Origin: Planctomycetales bacterium
Lineage (GTDB): Bacteria > Planctomycetota > Planctomycetia > Isosphaerales > Isosphaeraceae
Reading direction: 5' to 3'
Length of the DNA stretch: 13,056 nt
NCBI GenBank assembly: GCA_027451455.1
Contig: DAIDJI010000072.1
Span: 1-13,056 of the forward strand
Part shown: one piece after another, positions 6,361-12,952 of the stretch
Position numbering within the stretch: position 1 is the stretch's first letter
Layout of the letters: every line of letters starts with the position of its first letter
Notes under the pieces: model-generated
Database searches by the model: none
Seen by the model: the letters and a program-made list of their open reading frames with translations, nothing else
What the model was told of the DNA's origin: nothing
Position numbers and translations under genes: made by a program

Positions 6361-8150
6361 GTGTGATGACCCCAGCCGAACGGGCGGCCCGTCCCGCCGG
6401 ACCGATGGCACCTCCCCTGATGTTCAAGCCGCCGGCCTGGGAGTGGACAGGGTTTGGCGAGATCGGGTGGTGGACCCGCGCCGGGACCCCCTGGCGCGAG
6501 ATCCTGCTCGGGCCTGATGGGCTCCGACTTGAGGAATGGCGGGCGGCCGGGCGGGTCGAGACGATCAAGTCGGGCCCACACCGGATCGTCTACCGAATTG
6601 ACCTGCCCGAGGGGGCCGTTTTTCTCAAGCATTACCTGATCCCAAATCGCCGGGCGAAGTGGCGGCAGTGGTTTCGCCGAGGGAAGGGGCGGAACGAGGG
6701 GAAACGATCGCAACGGCTCGCTGCCACCGGTGTACCGACCATCTGGCCGGTCGCGCTGGGCGAGCAGCGGAAGCGAAAATTTCTCTTTGAGAATTATCTG
6801 GTCACGCTTGAGGTTGCCGATTCGACACCGCTGGACGAGTTTGTCACCGAGCGCCTGCCAGACTGGCCCGAGCCGAAGCGGTCGCGGATGCGGCAGAAGC
6901 TGGCGATGGTGCTCGGCAAGATGACCGCCCGGCTGCACGACGCCGGCTTTCTGCATGTGGACTTTCACCCGGGGAACATCCTCGTTCGGTTTCCCTCGCC
7001 CGACGAGCCGGAACTGGTGATGATTGACCTCGATGCGCTTCGGCTGCGTCGGGAGGTCGACTGGAAGACGGCCCGGCAGAATCTTGCGCTTTTGAATCAT
7101 TTTTTCTGGGTCCGGTCGAGCCGGACGGATCGGCTCCGGTTTCTCGAACATTATCGACGCCACCGGAAGGGTCCGGTGCGTGACATCCATAAAGCGGCCG
7201 GTCAGATTGAGGCGGCCACCCGGACCTGGGCCGAGCGGCTCTGGCGGCGGTGGGGGCGTCGGTGCCGCGGGACGAACAAGTATTTCGAGGTGATCTCCGG
7301 CGAGGCGACGTGGGGCGTGGCCTCGCGCGAGCTGGATGCCGAAACCTCGCGCCGGATTGTCGGCGATCCCGAGGCGCCTTTCCGGGACCCGGGTGCCCGG
7401 GTGCTGAAGGATTCCCGGACGACGAAGGTGGTTGAGACGACGATGATCGTCGGCGGGCGACCCGCGGCCGTGATTTATAAACGGTTCAACCGCAAGAAAT
7501 GGCTCGATCCGATCCTGAACCTGTTCCGGCCGTCGCGCGCCTGGCGGTCGTGGCAGGCGGCACAGGACCTGGTGAGCCGGGGGATTCCGACGCCGAGGAA
7601 CCTGGCGTACATCGAGCGCCGGCCGCACGGAAACGGGCCGATCGTCCGGCTTCTGACGCACGAGACGTACCTGGCGACCGTGAAGGAAGAACCGGCCGTG
7701 GACCTCTGGACCTACGTTCATGAGATTTTGCCGAAGCTGCCGGTGGAGGTGCGTCGGGCCCGGATCCGACGATTGACGACCTCGCTGGCGGGTCTGATCC
7801 GGTCGCTGCACGATCGTTCGCTCTCGCATCGCGATTTGAAGTGCGCGAATATCTTGATTCGGACCGACGTGATTGAGGACTCGGACGAGTTGAGTCTGAT
7901 TGACCTGGTGGGGGTTCAGCTCCGGCATCCGTTGCCGAGGGGGCGCCGGGTTCAGAATCTGGCGAGGCTGGCGATCAGCCTGGGATCGGTCCCGGGAGCG
8001 ACCCGGACCGACGCGCTGCGGTTTCTCCGGCTGTACCTGCCGTGGGGTCTTTCGCCGCTGAGCGACTGGAAGTCGGTCTGGCGATCGATCGAGCGCGCGA
8101 TGATCGCCAAGCGGTCACGGAACCACCGGCGTGGCCGTCCGCTGTCCTGA
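6357..8150 (+). CDS. Tandem lipopolysaccharide kinase (InaA/WaaP-like), two kinase domains fused
   Basis: A 597-residue protein made of two kinase-like domains of the InaA/WaaP/Kdo-kinase clan. Domain 1 (about residues 60-285) has a candidate ATP lysine Lys91 (AVFLK), catalytic loop HVDFHPGN (200-207) and metal motif MIDLD with Asp224. Domain 2 (about 305-590) has Lys375 (AVIYK), catalytic loop HRDLKCAN (491-498) and LIDLVG with Asp516. Each has the Asp and Asn needed for catalysis, so both may be active. A basic Arg/Trp-rich segment (RLWRRWGRR, 294-302) joins them. The family usually phosphorylates sugars of LPS core and is single-domain, near 250-300 residues. An upstream in-frame start at 6138 lies inside the glycosyltransferase gene; ATG 6357 gives the ATGA overlap and is preferred. 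The protein is probably cytoplasmic or at the inner membrane face. Confidence 0.85.
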   Translation: MSVMTPAERAARPAGPMAPPLMFKPPAWEWTGFGEIGWWTRAGTPWREILLGPDGLRLEEWRAAGRVETIKSGPHRIVYRIDLPEGAVFLKHYLIPNRRAKWRQWFRRGKGRNEGKRSQRLAATGVPTIWPVALGEQRKRKFLFENYLVTLEVADSTPLDEFVTERLPDWPEPKRSRMRQKLAMVLGKMTARLHDAGFLHVDFHPGNILVRFPSPDEPELVMIDLDALRLRREVDWKTARQNLALLNHFFWVRSSRTDRLRFLEHYRRHRKGPVRDIHKAAGQIEAATRTWAERLWRRWGRRCRGTNKYFEVISGEATWGVASRELDAETSRRIVGDPEAPFRDPGARVLKDSRTTKVVETTMIVGGRPAAVIYKRFNRKKWLDPILNLFRPSRAWRSWQAAQDLVSRGIPTPRNLAYIERRPHGNGPIVRLLTHETYLATVKEEPAVDLWTYVHEILPKLPVEVRRARIRRLTTSLAGLIRSLHDRSLSHRDLKCANILIRTDVIEDSDELSLIDLVGVQLRHPLPRGRRVQNLARLAISLGSVPGATRTDALRFLRLYLPWGLSPLSDWKSVWRSIERAMIAKRSRNHRRGRPLS

Positions 8151-8163
8151 CGGGAGACGAAGC

Positions 8164-9105
8164 GTGCGAATCGAGAGTCGACGACGGCCGGCGGTCGCCC
8201 TGGTGCTCTGGATGCTCGCGGGATGGGCTGGCTGCGCGACTTTCGATCGAGGTAAGTCGCTCGTGCCGAGCAAGCCGAGCGCGCGGACCGGTCCGTTCGT
8301 CATTTACTCGAACACCGGCGCCACCGGCGAGGCGCCGGCGGTTCGTTGTCTGGAGGCGCTGGAGCGAGACGCCGGGCGTGAACTGGGGTTCCGACCGTCG
8401 GCCAACCAGTCGCCGGTCGAGATTTACGTCCTGGACAGCCGCGAGGATTTCGACCACTTTCTGCGGTTTTACTACCCCGAGCTACCGACGCGCCGGGCGT
8501 TTTTCATTGCGATGGGGTCGCAGCGGCTGGTTTACACCTATGCAAGCCCGAGGCTGGATGAGGATCTCCGGCACGAGGCGACGCACGCGATGCTTCACGG
8601 TGCGTTCGGCGAGATGCCGCTCTGGCTCGATGAGGGGCTGGCCGAATACTTCGAGACCGATCGATCCGACCCAGGCGCCGAGCGGAAGCGGTTGGAGTTG
8701 ATCGCCGAGGACCTGGCCCGCGGCTGGAAGCCGGACCTGGCCCGGCTGGAGGCGATGGCCGACATCAAGCAGATGACCCAGCGCGATTATCGGGAGTCGT
8801 GGTCGTGGGTACGGATGATGCTCCGGGGGCCGGAGGAAGGTCGAACGATTTTGATGGAGTACCTCGGCGAGCCCGAGCGGGCGGGTGCCCGGATCGCGCC
8901 GAGGTTGGCGGCGGCCCGGCTCGATGAGCGGGCACTGGTCGCCTACCTTGACGGTCTGAGGAAACCGGGGGGCCTGGCGGAGAAGCCTGCGCCGGCCGTC
9001 ACGCCCGCCTCGGGATCGGTCCGGTTGCAGGACAGCCCCGAACCGCCGCACCGGCGGACGATCCGGGGCTTTTTCCATCGGATCGGGTCCTGGATCGGAC
9101 TTTGA
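8164..9105 (+). CDS. DUF1570-like zinc metalloprotease, lipoprotein-like signal
   Basis: A 313-residue gluzincin-type peptidase. The zinc motif is HEATH (His137, Glu138, His141), followed by WLDEGLAEYFE (154-164), where Glu157 or Glu161 would be the third ligand; this matches DUF1570 or peptidase MA-like proteins common in Planctomycetota. The N-terminus has basic RRR, a hydrophobic VALVLWMLAGWAGC and Cys24. WAGC is a non-canonical lipobox because Trp sits at -3, so it is either a lipoprotein or simply secreted. The C-terminal 45 residues are Pro-rich and then basic. I chose GTG 8164 because GGGAG (8152-8156) lies 7 nt upstream; an earlier GTG (8131) overlaps the kinase gene. The 13-nt gap to the kinase suggests one operon. 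The substrate is unknown. Confidence 0.8.
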   Translation: MRIESRRRPAVALVLWMLAGWAGCATFDRGKSLVPSKPSARTGPFVIYSNTGATGEAPAVRCLEALERDAGRELGFRPSANQSPVEIYVLDSREDFDHFLRFYYPELPTRRAFFIAMGSQRLVYTYASPRLDEDLRHEATHAMLHGAFGEMPLWLDEGLAEYFETDRSDPGAERKRLELIAEDLARGWKPDLARLEAMADIKQMTQRDYRESWSWVRMMLRGPEEGRTILMEYLGEPERAGARIAPRLAAARLDERALVAYLDGLRKPGGLAEKPAPAVTPASGSVRLQDSPEPPHRRTIRGFFHRIGSWIGL

Positions 9106-9115
9106 TCTCCGATCA
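9103..9115. terminator. Short dyad between convergent genes
   Basis: TGATC-TCC-GATCA overlaps the stop codon of the metalloprotease gene and sits within the 14-nt gap to the convergent S1 gene. A 5-bp stem without a T tract is weak evidence. The two transcripts must overlap at their 3' ends if termination happens elsewhere. Confidence 0.2.
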
Positions 9116-9119
9116 GCGA

Positions 9120-10529
9120 TCAGAATTTTCGCTCGCGGTCGCCGAGGCCGCCGCGGAGCGGGATCTTTCGCTCGGGCTTCGGCGCTGCCGGGGTTTCGTC
9201 CTCCTCGACCTCGGTTTCGGCCTCAAGGCTTGCCTTGCGGGGGTCGGGCAGAAGCGAGAGTGAGATCCGCCTCGACTCGGGCTCGACCTTGAGGATTCGG
9301 ACCTCGACTTCCTGGCCAAGCTGGACGATGTCGGAGACCCGCCGGACGCGCGTCGGCGAGAGTTCGGAGACGTGGATCAGCCCCTCGATGCCGGGCTCCA
9401 GCTCGACGAAGGCGCCGAATTCGGAAGTGCGTGTGACCTTTCCCTTGACCATCGTCCCGCGATGGTACCGGTCCGGGGCGCTTTCCCAGGGGCTGGGGGT
9501 GAGTTGCTTCAGTCCGAGGGTCAGCTTCCGGGCGGTCGGGTCGATCTTGAGAATCTTGACCTTCACCTTGTCGCCGATCCGGATGAGATCCTCGACCTTC
9601 TGGACCCGTGCCCAGCTCATCTCGCCGATCGGGAGCAGGCCGTCGACGCCGCCGAGGTCGACGAAGGCGCCGAAGTCCTTGACCGATCGGACGAGGCCCT
9701 CGCGCTCCTGGCCCTCTTCGAGGGTCGCCCAGGTCTTTTCCCGAAGCTCGGCGCGTTCCTGTTCGAGGAGGTCCCGGCGGGAGATGACGAGGTTTCGCTC
9801 GCGCTGGTTGGCCTCGGTGACGATGGCCTTGAACTTCTGATTAAGGTAAGTCGAGGCGTCCTCGACGCGGGCGAGGTCGATCTGGCTGATGGGCATGAAG
9901 CCGCGGATGCCGTCGACGTCGACCTCAAGTCCGCCCTTGACGACCTTGGTGGCGCGGGCCTCGACGACGACGCCGCGACGGACGGTCTCCCAACTGGCCT
10001 CGACCGCGGCACCCTTGAGGCGGAGGATCTGGACGCCCTCGTCCGGGTCGAAGTGGTCGACGATGACGTCGATCGACGAGCCAGGGGCGGGGATCTCGGC
10101 CCCTTCAAGCTGCTCGACGGGGAGAACGCCCTCGCTCTTGCCGCCGAGGTCCACGAAGATCGACTTGCCGCGGACGCCGATGACCTTCCCGGTGCGCTGG
10201 CCGGGTTTTGCTTCCTGCCCGCGCTGGTCGGCGGGATTGGGAACGCGGTCGGCGCGGGGCCGTCGGCCGCCCTGCGGCTCGAAGCTTTTGGGATCGAAGC
10301 CGGTGAGCGCGGCTTCGAGCTCGGCTTCAAGGTCGGCGTCCCACTGCCGCTTGAGCGAGACGTCGGCGGACCGAGGCTCGCCGGCGGTGCGACCGGTCGC
10401 CTTCGCGAGGGCGGCATCGATCGCATCGTCGGTGCTGGAGCGCTCGGGCGGCGGCTCCGACCTCGGCCCGGCGGGGCCGGCGGGTGTGGGGGGCTTCTGC
10501 AAGGTCGACTGCTCGTTCGATTCGGACAT
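9120..10529 (-). CDS. S1 RNA-binding repeat protein, bS1-like (four S1 domains)
   Basis: A 469-residue protein. Residues 1-105 are low-complexity, Pro/Ala/Glu/Arg-rich. Four S1 (OB-fold) domains follow: about 110-173 (degenerate), 182-252, 273-340 (DFGAFVDLGGVDGLLP) and 358-427 (EFGAFVELEPGIEGLIHVSE). The tail is acidic, then ends in basic KIPLRGGLGDRERKF. E. coli S1 has six repeats, while many other bacteria have four, so this could be the ribosomal protein bS1, which brings mRNA to the 30S subunit, or a paralogous S1-repeat regulator; I leave the symbol blank. The frame is open to 10655, but ATG 10529 starts a typical polar N-terminus, and the upstream part overlaps a predicted promoter and hairpin. 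GGGAAG upstream is a moderate ribosome binding site. Confidence 0.85.
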   Translation of the reverse strand: MSESNEQSTLQKPPTPAGPAGPRSEPPPERSSTDDAIDAALAKATGRTAGEPRSADVSLKRQWDADLEAELEAALTGFDPKSFEPQGGRRPRADRVPNPADQRGQEAKPGQRTGKVIGVRGKSIFVDLGGKSEGVLPVEQLEGAEIPAPGSSIDVIVDHFDPDEGVQILRLKGAAVEASWETVRRGVVVEARATKVVKGGLEVDVDGIRGFMPISQIDLARVEDASTYLNQKFKAIVTEANQRERNLVISRRDLLEQERAELREKTWATLEEGQEREGLVRSVKDFGAFVDLGGVDGLLPIGEMSWARVQKVEDLIRIGDKVKVKILKIDPTARKLTLGLKQLTPSPWESAPDRYHRGTMVKGKVTRTSEFGAFVELEPGIEGLIHVSELSPTRVRRVSDIVQLGQEVEVRILKVEPESRRISLSLLPDPRKASLEAETEVEEDETPAAPKPERKIPLRGGLGDRERKF

Positions 10530-10560
10530 GGCGTCGCTTCCCAACGATCGATCGGTGCAA

Positions 10561-10606
10561 GGGATCCTTCCGGAGGCGCGGGCCCGGCCCGGGCGATTCG
10601 GATCCC
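10561..10606 (-). promoter_or_regulatory. Structured leader of the S1 gene (nested inverted repeats)
   Basis: Outer arms GGGATCC (10561-10567) and GGATCCC (10600-10606) are perfect 7-bp complements. They enclose the near-palindrome GCCCGG-C-CCGGGC (10582-10594). In the S1 transcript this would fold into a stable two-level structure ending about 31 nt before the start codon. E. coli S1 is known to repress its own synthesis through its leader mRNA; a similar role here is inference only. Confidence 0.4.
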
Positions 10607-10609
10607 ACC

Positions 10610-10638
10610 AGACTAGCGTTTCTCCAGAGATCGGCCAA
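10610..10638 (-). promoter_or_regulatory. Sigma70-like promoter candidate for the S1 gene
   Basis: On the minus strand TTGGCC (10638-10633, 4 of 6), 17 nt, then TAGTCT (10615-10610, 3 of 6). Transcription would start near 10603, so the RNA would open inside the outer arm of the leader hairpin. This is a weak match chosen by position. Confidence 0.25.
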
Positions 10639-10693
10639 GCCGCTGAGGAAGGCAAGGATCGCCGCCCACGTTGTGGCCCCTGGCAGACCCCTG

Positions 10694-10702
10694 TGGTATT
10701 CT
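10694..10702 (+). promoter_or_regulatory. Extended -10 promoter candidate for the HEPN operon
   Basis: TGG followed by TATTCT (4 of 6 to TATAAT) gives a TGnTATnnT extended -10 element. It lies about 55 nt before the HEPN start codon, in the divergent region shared with the S1 gene. No good -35 is present at the usual distance. Confidence 0.3.
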
Positions 10703-10757
10703 TCCAGTCGCAACCGATGCGAGGGGATGTCGCGGAGACCGGGAGACCCGATGGAGC

Positions 10758-11207
10758 ATGCCGAAGGAATCCTATCTCAGAAGGATCTGTCGGGCTGAAT
10801 TCGATTGCGATCCGAAGACATTTTTGAGGGCGGCCTCACAACGACTCGACGCCTCTCGCATGCTTCTCGAATCGGGCCTGTTTCTTGACGCCGTCTATCT
10901 CGGCGGCTATGTGGTGGAGTGCGGATTGAAGGCCCTGATTCTCCAGCGGACACCCATTAGAAAACGGCGCGAGGTCTGCCGAGAGCTGACGACGGGCTCC
11001 CGGTCCCATAATTTTGACGTGCTGGCTGGATGCCTGAAGGCCAAGGGGTGTCCGCTCGCGCCGGGAATTCAGGGACGGCTCGACGATCTGAATGACGAAT
11101 GGCGAACGAATTTGCGCTACTCCGGGGCATTGATTCCCGAAGGAGAAGCGGAAGAATTCTTCGAATCCATGGCGGCGGTCCATGAATGGGTCCTGAGGAG
11201 CTTCTGA
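10758..11207 (+). CDS. HEPN domain-containing protein
   Basis: A 149-residue all-helical protein with the HEPN (PF05168-like) pattern: helix AASQRLDASRMLLESG (25-40), then FLDAVYLGGYVVECGLKAL (42-60), the usual A/G-Y-x-V-E-x-x-L-K-A-L helix, then HNFDVLAGCL (84-93) matching the family's HdL..L element, and LRYSG (119-123) near the end. Active HEPN RNases carry Arg-x4-6-His; I find no such pair, so it may be a non-catalytic member. Only ATG 10758 or a poor TTG at 10671 can start it; the nearest Shine-Dalgarno-like GGGAGA (10741) is rather far. Its stop overlaps the next ATG (TGATG). GC3 counted by hand over 71 codons is about 63%, lower than in rraA downstream. Confidence 0.8.
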   Translation: MPKESYLRRICRAEFDCDPKTFLRAASQRLDASRMLLESGLFLDAVYLGGYVVECGLKALILQRTPIRKRREVCRELTTGSRSHNFDVLAGCLKAKGCPLAPGIQGRLDDLNDEWRTNLRYSGALIPEGEAEEFFESMAAVHEWVLRSF

Positions 11208-11548
11208 TGTCGATCGAGGTCAAAGACCGCGTTTCCGAATGGGAGACGAAACGAACGGCTGAGACACGCCGGATCGAGGATCGGCTGCGAGAGGCTGGCT
11301 TTGAGCAGGTTGACGCCTACCGCTTCAATCCGGCATCGATTCGCCTTCGTATCATCGACCCCAAATTCGAGGGGAAAAAGGGATCGGAGCGACAAGATCT
11401 GGTCTTCCCGGTGATTGACACACTGCCAAAAAAGACTCGCGAGGATATCCTGTTGCTCCTTACCCTGGCCCCGAGCGAGGTCGGGAAGGTCAACCGGCAT
11501 GCCCTGATCAATCTGGAGTTCGAGAACCCCCTGACCATCGGTCGATGA
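11207..11548 (+). CDS. HEPN-partner protein with BolA-like segment (function unknown)
   Basis: A 113-residue protein. Residues 20-88 follow the order of a BolA domain: helix TRRIEDRLREAGF, strand ASIRLRIIDPKFEG, then KKGSERQDLVFPVIDTL, then a strand ILLLLTLAPSE. BolA proteins have the pattern V-V-S-x-x-F-E-G-K-S-x-x-x-R-H-R-x-V-Y, and here FEGK (54-57), Arg62 and LVF (65-67) line up with it. The BolA histidine of RHR, which contributes to iron-sulfur cluster binding, is Gln63. There is no GSx(9-13)DxD motif, so it is not the MNT nucleotidyltransferase antitoxin that usually accompanies HEPN proteins. It starts inside the HEPN stop codon, with GAGGAG upstream. I infer the BolA-like fold from the motif and order only; an antitoxin role is a hypothesis. 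Confidence 0.75.
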   Translation: MSIEVKDRVSEWETKRTAETRRIEDRLREAGFEQVDAYRFNPASIRLRIIDPKFEGKKGSERQDLVFPVIDTLPKKTREDILLLLTLAPSEVGKVNRHALINLEFENPLTIGR

Positions 11549-11576
11549 GTCGATCGAAACCATCGGAGCGTCACGC

Positions 11577-12296
11577 ATGTCCGAAGCCGGATCGCGACTG
11601 ACCCCCAACGAACTGCGGGCCCTGCGGCGGTACAACACGCCGACGATCGCCAATGCGATCGAGCTGTTCAATGTCCGTCCGCGGCACACCGGGTTTCTCC
11701 CGCACTATATCCGATGCCTGCTTCCGGAGCTTGGCCCGATCGTTGGCTACGCGGTGACCTCGAAGACCAAGGCCGCACCGCCAGGACCCGACGAGGTCGA
11801 GCAACCCGACCTGCTCGGCGACTACTTCCGATACGTCGCCAGCCAGCCCGGCCCGAAGATCGCCGTGGCGCAGGACCTCGACGACCCGCCCGGCCTCGGG
11901 GCGCAGTTTGGCGAGGTGACGGCCACAATCCATCAGAAGCTCGGCTGCATCGGGCATATCACGAGCGGTTGTCCCCGCGACCTCGACGAGGTCCGGGCGC
12001 TGGGATTCCAGCTCTTCGGGCTCAATCCGTGCGTGAGCCACGCCTATGTCCGGCTGGTCGAATTCGATACGACGGTGACCCTTGGCGGTGTGGACATCCA
12101 CTGCGGCGACCTGATCCACGCCGATAAGCACGGCGTCTGCATCATCCCCCACTCCATCGCCCATCAGCTCGCCGAGGCCTGCGCCGAGGTCGAACGGCGC
12201 GAACGCCCACTGCTCGAATGCTGTGCGGAAGATGAATTCGACCTCGAGGAGTACATTCGACTCCGGCAGGTCGCGCACACCAAGATCCGCGAATGA
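11577..12296 (+). CDS. RraA family protein
   Basis: A 239-residue member of the RraA/MenG-like family, whose members are either 4-hydroxy-4-methyl-2-oxoglutarate (or similar) aldolases or RraA-type regulators of RNase E. The core is FGEVTATIHQKLGCIGHITS (111-130) followed by GCPRDLDEVRALGFQLFG (131-148), with the conserved Arg134-Asp135 pair that binds substrate and metal in the aldolases; the usual DG before it is SG. GDLIHADKHGVCIIP (177-191) is the conserved C-terminal stretch. E. coli RraA is near 160 residues; this longer form with N- and C-terminal helices is typical of metabolic homologues. GGAG (11565-11568) lies 8 nt before the ATG. It follows the HEPN pair by 28 nt and may be co-transcribed, but its higher GC3 suggests a different history. 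Confidence 0.88.
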   Translation: MSEAGSRLTPNELRALRRYNTPTIANAIELFNVRPRHTGFLPHYIRCLLPELGPIVGYAVTSKTKAAPPGPDEVEQPDLLGDYFRYVASQPGPKIAVAQDLDDPPGLGAQFGEVTATIHQKLGCIGHITSGCPRDLDEVRALGFQLFGLNPCVSHAYVRLVEFDTTVTLGGVDIHCGDLIHADKHGVCIIPHSIAHQLAEACAEVERRERPLLECCAEDEFDLEEYIRLRQVAHTKIRE

Positions 12297-12320
12297 AAGG
12301 AAAGGAGAGGACCGGCAAGA

Positions 12321-12357
12321 GCCGCCGCGCCTGGCCTAGACCATCCGGCGCGGCGGC
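12321..12357. terminator. Perfect 11-bp GC-rich inverted repeat, likely bidirectional terminator
   Basis: GCCGCCGCGCC (12321-12331) and GGCGCGGCGGC (12347-12357) are exact complements around a 15-nt loop. The hairpin starts 24 nt after the rraA stop and overlaps the last codons of the convergent small membrane protein gene. It is the strongest stem in the window. There is no T tract, so the mechanism is uncertain. Confidence 0.55.
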
Positions 12358-12806
12358 GGCGAGATGGCGACCGCCTCGAACCGCTGGTTCCGGCCGACGG
12401 CCTCATCCGGCCGGACCTCATCGAGCCGCTTCCCCTCGACGTGCCACCGGCCTTTCCGGTATTCAAAAAGAGCCGTCGCGTGGCGTGAGATCGCCATCAG
12501 GTCAAACGGGGCCGGGTCGAAGTGAACACAAACCAGGGCCAGCAAGTGCCTCGTCTGGCGGTCGCGCGCCCAGAGGACCTCGTCCTCCCACTGCGCCGAT
12601 TCCCAGCGCTGGCCCTCGGCGTGGTCGACGCGAGTCAACGCCGAGATGAACCGGGCTTCGAGCCATTCTCTTTGCTGATGGAAAAGCTCTCGGGCGTGGT
12701 CGACATGCACGTCCTCATAAATCTGGCGGAGAGGACGTCGGAGGAGGAGCCAGCAGGCGGCCAGGACGCAGACCGAGAGGATGCCGGCCCAGATCAGGAC
12801 TCCCAT
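12336..12806 (-). CDS. Small single-pass membrane protein of unknown function
   Basis: A 156-residue protein I do not recognise. Residues 3-23 (VLIWAGILSVCVLAACWLLL) form one transmembrane helix, followed by basic RRPLR, so the rest is probably cytoplasmic. Residues 25-60 are charged and helical (EDVHVDHARELFHQQREWLE). Residues 85-130 look like a small alpha/beta unit with strands LLALVCVHF and ALFEYRKGRWHVEGKRL, and the tail is Pro/Arg-rich. The frame is open to 12845, but ATG 12806 starts directly at the membrane helix and has GGGGGT 6 nt upstream. It has no same-strand neighbour in the window. Confidence 0.65.
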   Translation of the reverse strand: MGVLIWAGILSVCVLAACWLLLRRPLRQIYEDVHVDHARELFHQQREWLEARFISALTRVDHAEGQRWESAQWEDEVLWARDRQTRHLLALVCVHFDPAPFDLMAISRHATALFEYRKGRWHVEGKRLDEVRPDEAVGRNQRFEAVAISPPPRRMV

Positions 12807-12853
12807 GGTCGAACCCCCGGCACTCTTCCCTGGACGTGGCGACACTTCGATTT

Positions 12854-12883
12854 ATTGTAGGATCGGCGGGTCGCTGTCTGCAA
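12854..12883 (-). promoter_or_regulatory. Sigma70-like promoter candidate for the small membrane protein gene
   Basis: On the minus strand TTGCAG (12883-12878), 18 nt, then TACAAT (12859-12854, 5 of 6 to consensus). Transcription would start near 12847, about 40 nt before ATG 12806. It sits in an AT-richer patch. Confidence 0.35.
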
Positions 12884-12952
12884 GGCACGGATTTCGTCGT
12901 GACCCGGTTCCCGACGGTTCTCCAAGGATGGTGTCGGTTGATGGAGCAAGGC

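Noticed and set aside
6225..7928. 567-codon minus-strand ORF
   Set aside because: Antisense to the tandem kinase gene; no recognisable motif and extreme Pro/Arg content.
9372..10616. 414-codon + strand ORF
   Set aside because: Antisense to the S1 gene, which has clear repeated S1 domains.
11207..11548. MNT nucleotidyltransferase antitoxin as partner of the HEPN protein
   Set aside because: A GS dipeptide is present (Gly59-Ser60) but is not followed by the required DxD, and the predicted strand order does not fit.
11571..12278. 235-codon minus-strand ORF
   Set aside because: Antisense to the RraA-family gene, whose conserved motifs identify the coding strand.
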